In this document: positions 6,441 to 12,351 of the stretch, piece after piece
Layout: each line of letters starts with the position of its first letter
Position numbering within the stretch: the first letter of the stretch is position 1
Source of the DNA: an uncultured Collinsella sp.
Lineage (GTDB): Bacteria; Actinomycetota; Coriobacteriia; Coriobacteriales; Coriobacteriaceae
Length of the DNA stretch: 12,351 nt
Direction: 5' to 3'
NCBI GenBank assembly: GCA_900762015.1
Contig: CAAFEX010000053.1
Span: 1 to 12,351, forward strand
Translations under genes and position numbers: made by a program
Notes under the pieces: model-generated
The model's input: only the letters and a program-made list of their open reading frames with translations
Told to the model about the DNA's origin: nothing
Databases searched by the model: none

Positions 6441-7163
6441 ATGGCTTCAGATGCAAAAAAGATTCTGCTGGTCGAGGATGAGAAGGCAATCCGTGACGCC
6501 GTCGCTGCCTATCTCGAGCGCGAAGGCTACTGGGTTGTGGGCGTCGGCGACGGCCAGTCCGCGATCGAGGAGTTCGAGAAGCATCAGTTCGACCTGGTCG
6601 TGCTCGACCTTATGCTCCCCAAGATTCCCGGCGAGCGCGTTTGCCGCACCATTCGCGATACCTCGGATGTCCCCATCATCATGCTGACGGCTAAGGGCGA
6701 GATCGAGGACCGTATTATCGGTCTTGAGCTCGGCGCCGACGACTATCTGATTAAGCCGTTCTCGCCGCGCGAGCTCGTCGCCCGCGTTCGCGCTCTGTTC
6801 CGCCGTGCCCATCAGGCCGACGAGCCCGCCGTCGAGGTGCTCGACTTCGGCGATCTGGTCATCGATATCTCGGGCCACAAGATCTTAGTCGAGGGCAAGG
6901 AAGTCGATCTGACGGCTTCCGAGTTCAAGCTGCTCACCACGCTCGCCCGCCATCCCGGCCGCGTGTATAACCGCATGGAGCTGGTCGAGAAAGTGCTCGG
7001 GTATGACTTTGAGGGCTATGAGCGCACCATCGATAGCCATGTGAAGAATCTTCGCGCCAAGCTGGGCGATGATCCCAAGAAGCCCAAGTGGCTCTACACC
7101 GTCCATGGTGTTGGCTATCGCTTCGAGGCTCCGGCCAAGACCGATAAGTCGGACGAGAAATAG
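6441..7163 (+). CDS. OmpR/PhoB-family response regulator
   Basis: 240 residues: receiver domain at about 7-120 and a winged-helix DNA-binding domain at about 135-232. The receiver has the acidic pair E12/D13, phosphoacceptor D56 in VVLDLMLP, T83 in MLTAKG and K105 in LIKPF, so it should be phosphorylatable. The C-terminal part contains the typical LTASEFKLL and RTIDSHVKNLRAKLG segments. The ATG at 6441 follows AGGGGGG by 7 nt; the frame is open back to a TTG at 6420, which would place the ribosome binding site inside the gene. The histidine kinase starts 11 nt after its stop. The target genes cannot be told from this window. Confidence 0.95.
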   Translation: MASDAKKILLVEDEKAIRDAVAAYLEREGYWVVGVGDGQSAIEEFEKHQFDLVVLDLMLPKIPGERVCRTIRDTSDVPIIMLTAKGEIEDRIIGLELGADDYLIKPFSPRELVARVRALFRRAHQADEPAVEVLDFGDLVIDISGHKILVEGKEVDLTASEFKLLTTLARHPGRVYNRMELVEKVLGYDFEGYERTIDSHVKNLRAKLGDDPKKPKWLYTVHGVGYRFEAPAKTDKSDEK

Positions 7164-7174
7164 GGAAATCACAT

Positions 7175-8740
7175 ATGACACCTGCGCGCTTCGAAATCGG
7201 ACAAAAGCACAAGCAGGAGAGCGAGGCGGGTTCCAAGGCTAGTTGGAACACGCCTCGTTCCGATTCACGGCCAACGATGAGCTATCCCTCGCGCATGGCA
7301 CTTGCTTTTGCTCTGACATCGCTCATGACGGTATTGGTGCTGGTGGGCGTTGTCTCTGTTGTGTGGGGCACGGTCTTTTCGGATTACACGCGCTCCAATA
7401 TCGTCGAAATCGCAAATTCCGCTGCCGAGAAGTTGGCAACCTCATATGAGGAAAACGGCTCTTGGACCGCGGGGGAACTGCGCACGGTCGCAACGTCGAG
7501 TTTGGTTTCCGACGATCTGGGTATGCAGGTCGTCAATAAAAAGGGCGTGATCGTTTATGACGATTCCTGGCCCTCGGCAAGCGCGACCGCCGATGTACGC
7601 GAGAGCGAATCGCCGTCGAGCAGCTCGAGCGGTAAAAAGGCCTCGCATAGCCCGGTCTCGTCAGCGCCCACCGACTCCGATAGCGTTGCCAACGTCGAAA
7701 TCGTTACGTCCTCTGGCGAACATGTCGGACAGGTAAAGCTATGGGCCATCGGCTCCGACGCCCTGCTCACCAAGGCAGATTCAGCGTTTAGGGAGAAGAC
7801 CTTTAACGCCATGGCCCTTGCCGCGGTTGTTGCGGTCTGCATCTCGGTTGTTATCGGATCGTTCGTGTCGCGCATGCTCACCAAGCCGATTCATCGTATT
7901 ACCAGCACCGCCAAGCAGATTCGCGACGGCGATTTGTCCGCTCGTACGGGCTTGCGCGGCGATGACGAAATCGATCAGCTGGGGGAGACCTTCGACGAGA
8001 TGGCCACCTCACTCGAGAAAGATATGAAGCACGAGAAGCGCCTGACCTCTGATGTTGCCCATGAGCTGCGCACGCCGCTCATGGCCATGCTTGCAACGGT
8101 CGAGGCCATGCAAGACGGTGTGTATCCCACCGACGACGAACACCTGGAGACGGTCGCTTCCGAGACGCGTCGCCTGGCTCGTCTGGTGCAGCAGATGCTC
8201 GACCTATCGCGTATGGAAAACAGCACGGCTCCGCTCAATCTAGAACCGGTGGACATGGTTCCCTTCGTGCGATCTATCGTCAACGCCCAGGAGCGCCTGT
8301 TCGTTGACCGCGATCTGCGCTTGCGCTTTGCTGACGAGACCCAAGGTCACGACGATGTCGTCGAAGCCGATCCCGACATGATCACGCAATGCGTCATCAA
8401 CCTCATGAGCAACGCCATGCGCTACACCCCCGAGGGCGGTTGGGTCGTGGTGTCGGTGCTCAGTGACCGCAAGCACGTCAGCATTGCCGTTTCTGATACT
8501 GGCATCGGTATTGCCAAGGACGATCTGTCGCGCATCTTCGGACGGTTTTGGCGCGCCGATGCCAGCCGCGCCCGCGAAGCTGGCGGCCTGGGCGTTGGCC
8601 TCGCCGTGACCAAGCAGATCGTCGAGCGTCACCATGGCTACATATCCGTGGAGTCGGAGCTTGGAAAGGGTACGACTTTTACAATTCATCTGCCCCGCGA
8701 GCACACGGCAGACGCGGCATCTACTACAATGGAGCACTAG
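7175..8740 (+). CDS. Membrane sensor histidine kinase
   Basis: 521 residues, partner of the regulator just upstream; AGGGA lies 8 nt before the ATG. Domains in order: a hydrophilic N-terminal tail of about 40 residues, membrane segment 1 (about 42-65), an external sensor region (66-210), membrane segment 2 (about 211-231), HAMP (232-284), a dimerisation domain with phosphorylated H296 in DVAHELRTPL, and an ATPase domain with N-box N409/N413, DTGIGI (441-446), FGRFWR (455-460) and GGLGVGL (470-476). All kinase motifs are intact. The external region carries a Ser-rich low-complexity stretch at about 143-172, likely a flexible linker. The ligand is unknown. Confidence 0.95.
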   Translation: MTPARFEIGQKHKQESEAGSKASWNTPRSDSRPTMSYPSRMALAFALTSLMTVLVLVGVVSVVWGTVFSDYTRSNIVEIANSAAEKLATSYEENGSWTAGELRTVATSSLVSDDLGMQVVNKKGVIVYDDSWPSASATADVRESESPSSSSSGKKASHSPVSSAPTDSDSVANVEIVTSSGEHVGQVKLWAIGSDALLTKADSAFREKTFNAMALAAVVAVCISVVIGSFVSRMLTKPIHRITSTAKQIRDGDLSARTGLRGDDEIDQLGETFDEMATSLEKDMKHEKRLTSDVAHELRTPLMAMLATVEAMQDGVYPTDDEHLETVASETRRLARLVQQMLDLSRMENSTAPLNLEPVDMVPFVRSIVNAQERLFVDRDLRLRFADETQGHDDVVEADPDMITQCVINLMSNAMRYTPEGGWVVVSVLSDRKHVSIAVSDTGIGIAKDDLSRIFGRFWRADASRAREAGGLGVGLAVTKQIVERHHGYISVESELGKGTTFTIHLPREHTADAASTTMEH

Positions 8741-8798
8741 CTTTTCGCTATTCGGTGAAGGAGGGGCCGCGTCCCTGCCGCTCCGAGTTTGCGAAAAC

Positions 8799-8818
8799 AT
8801 GCGGGAAAGAACCCGCAT
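8799..8818 (+). terminator. Small hairpin between the kinase gene and purC
   Basis: ATGCGGG and CCCGCAT form a 7-bp stem with a 6-nt loop, followed only by TTCTGT. It could be a weak terminator for the kinase transcript or part of the purC leader. No known purine riboswitch was recognised in 8741-8849. Confidence 0.3.
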
Positions 8819-8835
8819 TTCTGTCGTATTTAGGT

Positions 8836-8841
8836 AAGGAG
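8836..8841 (+). promoter_or_regulatory. Ribosome binding site that fixes the purC start
   Basis: AAGGAG overlaps the first possible GTG (8841), is 8 nt before the GTG at 8850, and is 17 nt before the ATG at 8859. Only the GTG at 8850 has normal spacing. Confidence 0.7.
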
Positions 8842-8849
8842 TGACTCAC

Positions 8850-9737
8850 GTGACAACGATGGAGCGTCGTCCGGATTCCCGTGGCAAGGTTCGTGATATT
8901 TACGATGCCGGTGAAAACCTGCTGATGGTCGCCACCGACCGCATTTCTGCGTTCGACTTCATTCTTCCCGACGAGATTCCGTTTAAGGGAGAGGTACTCA
9001 ATCGCATCTCGGCATTCTGGTTCGATAAGTTTGCCGACATCGTCCCCAACCATCTCGTTTCCATCGACCCGGCGGATTTCCCCGAGGAGTTTGCTGAGTA
9101 TCGTGATTACCTCGCTGGCCGCGCCATGCTGGTTAAGAAGGCTCAGACGATTCCTATCGAGTGCATCGTCCGCGGCTATCTGACCGGTTCGGGCAAGAAG
9201 ACCTACGACGAGAACGGCACCGTCTGCGGCATCCAGCTGCCTGAGGGCCTGACCGAGGCCTCCAAGCTTCCCGAGCCGCTGTTCACGCCGTCCACGAAGG
9301 CCGAGATCGGTGACCACGACGAGAACATCTCGTTCGAGCGTTGCTGCGAGATCGTGGGTGAGGACATCGCCGCGCAGATTCGCGACCTGTCCCTCAAGAT
9401 TTACAAGGCTGCTGCCGAGTATGCAGCGACCCGTGGCATCATCATCGCCGACACCAAGTTCGAGTTCGGTGTCATCGATGGCAAGGTTACGCTGATCGAC
9501 GAGTGCCTCACGCCCGACTCCAGCCGTTTCTGGCCTGCTGCCAGCTACGAGGAGGGCAAGATCCAGCCTAGCTACGACAAGCAATTCGTCCGCAATTGGC
9601 TCAAGGCCAACTGGGATATGACGGGGGAGACCCCGCACCTGCCCGCCGAGGTCATCGATGGCACGTCCGAGCGCTATCGCGAGGCCTTCCAGATCATCAC
9701 GGGCTCCCAGTTCACAAGCATGAAGGAGAACGCATAA
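8850..9737 (+). CDS. purC: Phosphoribosylaminoimidazole-succinocarboxamide (SAICAR) synthase
   Basis: 295 residues from the GTG at 8850. The enzyme joins CAIR and aspartate using ATP to give SAICAR, the substrate later cleaved by PurB. Conserved elements are GKVRDIY (12-18), DRISAFD (30-36), VRGYLTGSG (107-115), TKFEFG (202-207) and DECLTPDSSRF (217-227), which together are diagnostic for PurC. Length matches the longer PurC type also found in yeast and many Actinobacteria. The Shine-Dalgarno position decides the start. The stop codon is directly followed by the GTG of the next gene, so the two form an operon. Confidence 0.96.
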   Translation: MTTMERRPDSRGKVRDIYDAGENLLMVATDRISAFDFILPDEIPFKGEVLNRISAFWFDKFADIVPNHLVSIDPADFPEEFAEYRDYLAGRAMLVKKAQTIPIECIVRGYLTGSGKKTYDENGTVCGIQLPEGLTEASKLPEPLFTPSTKAEIGDHDENISFERCCEIVGEDIAAQIRDLSLKIYKAAAEYAATRGIIIADTKFEFGVIDGKVTLIDECLTPDSSRFWPAASYEEGKIQPSYDKQFVRNWLKANWDMTGETPHLPAEVIDGTSERYREAFQIITGSQFTSMKENA

Positions 9738-10313
9738 GTGAGTACCCGTAGCGCCACGAACAAGCGCACGCAATCCCACGAAGTTACCGGGGTTGCGCGC
9801 AAGTCTGCCGCATCTGCTAAGCCCGCCCGCCAAGCAGCGAGCTCCGTTCGCGTCGTGCCGGCTTCGTCTAAGGCACGCCGCAAAGAGCTCGAGAAGGGCG
9901 AGAACCTCGAGGGCCTCTCTAAAGAGGAGAAGCGCGCCCGCAAGGCTAAGCAGCGCGCCAAGGAGGACCGCATCTATACGGTGTCGAATATCCTCCTCAA
10001 GCAGGACGAGGACTACACCAAGCGCCGTCGCATCTGGTGGATTGTGCTCGCCATTGGCATGGTGCTCGTCGTGGCAATTTGGGCCTCGCTGTACTTCGCT
10101 CCCGCTGGCATGGTGTCCAGCCCTGTCCAGATGGTCGGCATCGTTTTGTCCTATGTCATCATCCTAGGTGACTTTATCTACGACTTCGCTCGTATTCGTC
10201 CCTTGCGCAACATGTACCGCGCGCAGGCCGAGGGCATGTCCGAGAACAAGCTCAACGCTCTTATCGAGCGCGCAGCTGCCGAGGAGGACAAGAAGGACTC
10301 CAAGAAGAAGTAG
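9738..10313 (+). CDS. Two-helix membrane protein of unknown function
   Basis: 191 residues, starting at a GTG that touches the purC stop codon (TAAGTG); AAGGAG lies 9 nt upstream, inside purC. The N-terminal 98 residues are strongly basic and Ala/Ser/Lys-rich, with a charged, probably helical stretch at 45-78. Two membrane segments follow (about 100-120 and 130-150), then a charged C-terminus ending in KKDSKKK. Both termini should face the cytoplasm under the positive-inside rule. I recognise no enzyme motif. The coupling to purC suggests shared expression rather than shared function. Confidence 0.85.
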   Translation: MSTRSATNKRTQSHEVTGVARKSAASAKPARQAASSVRVVPASSKARRKELEKGENLEGLSKEEKRARKAKQRAKEDRIYTVSNILLKQDEDYTKRRRIWWIVLAIGMVLVVAIWASLYFAPAGMVSSPVQMVGIVLSYVIILGDFIYDFARIRPLRNMYRAQAEGMSENKLNALIERAAAEEDKKDSKKK

Positions 10314-10316
10314 CGT

Positions 10317-10346
10317 TTGCATACATACTTATCGCTAAGATATAAG
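10317..10346 (+). promoter_or_regulatory. Putative promoter of the M29 aminopeptidase gene
   Basis: TTGCAT (10317-10322) and TATAAG (10341-10346) are 18 bp apart. The -10 box overlaps the 5' arm of the upstream terminator, so a transcript starting near 10353 would lack half of that hairpin and escape termination. Confidence 0.42.
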
Positions 10347-10374
10347 GCGCGTCGTTTTTGCGGCGCGCCTTTTT
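10344..10374 (+). terminator. Rho-independent terminator of the purC operon
   Basis: AAGGCGCGTCG (10344-10354) pairs with CGGCGCGCCTT (10361-10371) over 11 bp with one T-G wobble and a 6-nt loop, followed by TTT. It lies about 30 nt past the membrane-protein stop codon. Confidence 0.85.
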
Positions 10375-10392
10375 ACTGTTCTATAGATAGAT

Positions 10393-10396
10393 GGAG
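10393..10396 (+). promoter_or_regulatory. Ribosome binding site that fixes the aminopeptidase start
   Basis: GGAG lies 6 nt before the ATG at 10403. The in-frame ATG at 10391 has no such site upstream and overlaps this one, so the later ATG is preferred. Confidence 0.6.
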
Positions 10397-10402
10397 TGGC
10401 AC

Positions 10403-11683
10403 ATGATTCGAGCTGCCCTGACGGTCGAAGAGGCCCTGGAGGGTATGAAGTCCCTGGAGCCCAAGATTAAAAACTATGCGCGCCTGGTTGTCCGCAAGGG
10501 CGTAAACGTTAAGCCCGGCCAGGAGGTTGTCGTTCAGTCTCCGGTTGAGTGCGCGCCGTTTGCGCGCGTGGTGGTCGCGGAGGCCTATGCTGCCGGCGCC
10601 GGCCACGTGACGGTCATCTGGGCCGATGATGCCGTGACGAGGCTCACGTACGAGCATGTCGAGAAAAGCTATTTTGAGCAGACGCCCGAGTGGAAGCGCC
10701 TGCAGCTGGATTCCCTGGCCCAGGACGGTGCCTGCTTTATCTTTATCGAGGGTGCGGACCCCGCCGCCCTTAAGGGCATCGATCCCGCTAAGCCCGCTGC
10801 AGCTTCTAAGGCAAAGAACACGCAGTGCAAAGTTTTCCGCCGTGGACTGGATTACAACATCAATCCGTGGTGCATCGCCGGCGCTCCGGTAGTGGCTTGG
10901 GCGCACGAGGTGTTCCCGGGAGACGCCGATGAGGTTGCAATCTATAAGCTGTGGAATGCGATTCTGCACACCGCTCGCGCCGATGGCCAGGACCCAGAGA
11001 GCGACTGGGAGCTCCATGACGCCGCATTCGAAAAGAACCTGCGTTTCCTGAACGACAATCGTTTCGACTGTCTGCATTACACCGCGGCAAATGGAACCGA
11101 TCTGACGATTGGCATGACGAAGGGTCACGAGTGGGCCGGCGGCAAGGGCAAGACGCCCGATGGGCACCCCTTCTTCCCCAACATTCCCACCGAGGAAGTC
11201 TTCACTTCGCCCGATCGCATGCGCGCTGACGGTATCGTGTACTCGGCCATGCCGCTCATCCACCACGGCAATAAAGTCGACGATTTTTGGATTAAGTTCG
11301 AGGGCGGCCGCGTGGTGGACTACGACGCCCGCGTGGGCAAGGCAACGCTCGCAAGTATCATCGATACTGACGAGGGCGCTGCTCACCTGGGAGAGGTCGC
11401 GCTCATTTCCAAGAACACGCCGATCCGCGAAAGTGGTGTTCTGTTCTACGATACGCTCTATGACGAGAACGCTAGCTGCCATCTCGCGCTAGGTGTCGGT
11501 TTCCCCGAATGCATCGAGGGTGGGTACGACATGTCTAAGGAGGAGCTCCTGGAGCATGGTGTTAACGTCTCGAGCGCGCACGTCGATTTTATGATCGGCA
11601 CGGACGACATCGATATTACGGGCATTACGCCTGATGGACGTGAAGTTGTGATTTTCCAGAACGGCCAATGGAGTTGGGAATAG
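10403..11683 (+). CDS. M29-family metallo-aminopeptidase (AmpS/PepS type)
   Basis: 426 residues from the ATG at 10403. M29 enzymes are cytoplasmic dimetal aminopeptidases that release N-terminal residues from peptides. The family residues known from Thermus aminopeptidase T (E250, E316, H345, Y352, H376, D378) can be placed by motif and spacing: E265 in TEEVFTSP, E331 in HLGEVAL (66 apart in both), H360 in ASCHLALG (29 apart in both), and H393/D395 in SAHVDFMIG. The metal-site set is complete. The Tyr352 position is F367 here (HLALGVGF), an oddity. Its own promoter probably overlaps the preceding terminator, and the promoter of tRNA-Lys overlaps its end. Confidence 0.93.
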   Translation: MIRAALTVEEALEGMKSLEPKIKNYARLVVRKGVNVKPGQEVVVQSPVECAPFARVVVAEAYAAGAGHVTVIWADDAVTRLTYEHVEKSYFEQTPEWKRLQLDSLAQDGACFIFIEGADPAALKGIDPAKPAAASKAKNTQCKVFRRGLDYNINPWCIAGAPVVAWAHEVFPGDADEVAIYKLWNAILHTARADGQDPESDWELHDAAFEKNLRFLNDNRFDCLHYTAANGTDLTIGMTKGHEWAGGKGKTPDGHPFFPNIPTEEVFTSPDRMRADGIVYSAMPLIHHGNKVDDFWIKFEGGRVVDYDARVGKATLASIIDTDEGAAHLGEVALISKNTPIRESGVLFYDTLYDENASCHLALGVGFPECIEGGYDMSKEELLEHGVNVSSAHVDFMIGTDDIDITGITPDGREVVIFQNGQWSWE

Positions 11684-11702
11684 TCCCAGACCGTGGTACA
11701 AT
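11674..11702 (+). promoter_or_regulatory. Promoter of tRNA-Lys
   Basis: TTGGGA (11674-11679) and TACAAT (11697-11702) are 17 bp apart, and the tRNA begins 10 nt after the -10 box. The -35 box lies inside the last codons of the aminopeptidase gene. Confidence 0.7.
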
Positions 11703-11711
11703 GCCTCCCGC

Positions 11712-11784
11712 GGGCCGTTAGCTCAGCTGGCAGAGCAGGGGACTTTTAATCCCAAGGTCCAGGGTTCGAACCCCTGACGGCCCA
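11712..11784 (+). tRNA. tRNA-Lys (anticodon TTT), CCA not encoded
   Basis: The acceptor GGGCCGT (11712-11718) pairs perfectly with ACGGCCC (11777-11783). The D arm is GCTC/GAGC. The anticodon loop CTTTTAA gives anticodon TTT for lysine. The T arm is CAGGG-TTCGAAC-CCCTG. The discriminator A11784 is followed by CCCA rather than CCA, so the 3' CCA must be added enzymatically, unlike tRNA-Gly in this window. The 3' part is duplicated at 11947. Confidence 0.97.
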
Positions 11785-11798
11785 CCCAAAGATTGTTG

Positions 11799-11829
11799 AG
11801 ACGGTCAACTTCGGTTGGCCGTCTTTTTT
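11799..11829 (+). terminator. Rho-independent terminator of tRNA-Lys
   Basis: AGACGGTCAAC (11799-11809) and GTTGGCCGTCT (11814-11824) form an 11-bp stem with one wobble pair and a TTCG loop, then six Ts. A textbook terminator. Confidence 0.93.
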
Positions 11830-11840
11830 GTCGCCCTTTC

Positions 11841-11946
11841 ATGGGTTCGAACCCGTCGGGGCGCGGAGCTGAGTAAACGCGTGAGCGTTTGCCAGCGCAG
11901 CGCGCAAGGCGCGAAAGCGCCGCAGCGGCCGCCTGCGAAGCAGGCT
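11841..11946 (+). repeat. tRNA-associated hairpin element, Lys locus
   Basis: The element opens with a T-arm-like box ATGGGTTCGAACCCGTC followed by GGGGCGCGGAGC. This aligns with the box and CAGGGTGCGAGC of the element at the Gly locus. Three hairpins follow: AAACGC-GTGA-GCGTTT (11875-11890), GGCGC-GAAA-GCGCC (11908-11921) and GCCTGC-GAA-GCAGGC (11931-11945). The first has the same arms as the first hairpin of the Gly element; the other two keep position and loop type but not stem sequence. The element begins just past the tRNA terminator and ends exactly where a copy of the tRNA-Lys tail starts. It has no T tracts and no believable coding frame. Confidence 0.8.
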
Positions 11947-11971
11947 GAACCCCTGACGGCCCACCCAAAGA
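11947..11971 (+). repeat. Duplicate of the tRNA-Lys 3' tail
   Basis: These 25 bases are identical to 11768-11792, from the T loop (GAACCCCTGACGGCCC) through the discriminator and 8 bases past the mature tRNA end. The copies are 179 bp apart and flank the terminator and hairpin element. It has the look of an att-type or target-site duplication. The ribosome binding site of the TraX-like gene begins right after it. Confidence 0.93.
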
Positions 11972-11983
11972 AAGGAAAAAGAA

Positions 11984-12351
11984 ATGAAAACAGATAGATA
12001 CGGAATTAGCGGCAGCACATTAAAGATAATAGCGGCCATCTCGATGGTTCTCGATCATGTAAGCAGGATCGTCCTGACCAATGGAATCATGACTCACGCA
12101 TCGTACAATCAGATATCAGACGAACAGTGGGCGATTCTAAGCGAGGCTTCGGATGTGCTTCATGTTCTTGGCAGAATTGCATTTCCCTTATTTTGCTTTT
12201 TGATAGTTGAGGGATTTTTGCATACTCATGACATAACGAAGTACCTGCGAAATATGCTTGTCTTCGCAATCATTGCGGAGCCCATATACGATTTCGTTCA
12301 AACCGGGCAGCTATTTGACCTTCGGCAACAGAATGTTATGTATGAGCTCCT
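11984..12351 (+). CDS. TraX-family membrane protein (3' end outside window)
   Basis: 122 codons are visible before the right edge. AAAGGA lies 8 nt before the ATG. The N-terminus matches the TraX family: GISGSTLKIIA (7-17) leading into a membrane helix with the D24-H25 pair, a second conserved block LGRIAFPLFCF (62-72) with EGF (76-78) and HTHD (80-83), and QNVMYEL at the end. The family is named after F-plasmid TraX, needed for pilin acetylation; chromosomal members are probable membrane acyltransferases of unknown substrate. Codon use differs from the neighbours: six ATA codons here against none in the aminopeptidase gene, plus AGA, AGG and TTA. Together with its place just after a tRNA tail duplicate, this suggests horizontal gain. 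Confidence 0.88.
   Translation, partial: MKTDRYGISGSTLKIIAAISMVLDHVSRIVLTNGIMTHASYNQISDEQWAILSEASDVLHVLGRIAFPLFCFLIVEGFLHTHDITKYLRNMLVFAIIAEPIYDFVQTGQLFDLRQQNVMYEL

Noticed and set aside
8741..8849. A purine-related riboswitch ahead of purC
   Set aside because: Only a 7-bp hairpin is visible; the conserved cores of purine or ZTP riboswitches were not found.
8748..9833. 361-codon open frame opposite purC
   Set aside because: Antisense shadow of purC: no ribosome binding site, no recognisable domain, and it spans two unrelated genes and an intergenic gap.
10373..11482. 369-codon open frame opposite the aminopeptidase
   Set aside because: Same kind of antisense shadow; the plus-strand gene has complete family motifs.

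Overview
The window looks like chromosomal DNA of a GC-rich actinobacterium of the class Coriobacteriia, most like Collinsella. This is inferred from strong G/C bias at third codon positions, housekeeping genes of that style, an SpaA/Cna-B surface adhesin, a four-cysteine TSCPD protein and a Tat-lipoprotein. No 16S gene is present to confirm it.

Layout. (1) 1-2410, minus strand: the first 803 residues of a large secreted adhesin that runs off the left edge. It has a signal peptide, a thioester (TQxA) domain and at least six SpaA/Cna-B repeats. (2) 2708-3235: a tRNA-Gly(CCC) gene, its terminator, and a non-coding array of three units. Two units end in exact 18-nt copies of the tRNA-Gly 3' tail and the third ends in a different tRNA-like tail. 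(3) 3338-4684: purB. (4) 4813-6287: a TSCPD protein translationally coupled to a Tat-exported lipoprotein. (5) 6441-8740: an OmpR/PhoB response regulator and its membrane histidine kinase. (6) 8850-10313: purC and a two-helix membrane protein, closed by a strong terminator. (7) 10403-11683: an M29 metallo-aminopeptidase. (8) 11712-11971: a tRNA-Lys(TTT) gene, a terminator, a second hairpin element related to that at tRNA-Gly, and a 25-bp copy of the tRNA-Lys tail. (9) 11984 to the right edge: the start of an AT-richer TraX-family membrane protein.

How the genes relate. purB and purC belong to the same purine pathway, and PurC makes SAICAR, which PurB cleaves, but they are in separate transcription units. 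The regulator and kinase form a standard two-component pair. The middle of the window is ordinary core genome. The unusual part is at the two tRNA loci: both carry, just past the tRNA terminator, a related element made of a T-arm-like box and several perfect hairpins with GAA or GAAA loops, closed by a re-created tail of that particular tRNA. The pattern resembles repeated insertion at tRNA 3' ends. Both loci lie beside accessory-type genes (the adhesin and the TraX-like gene).
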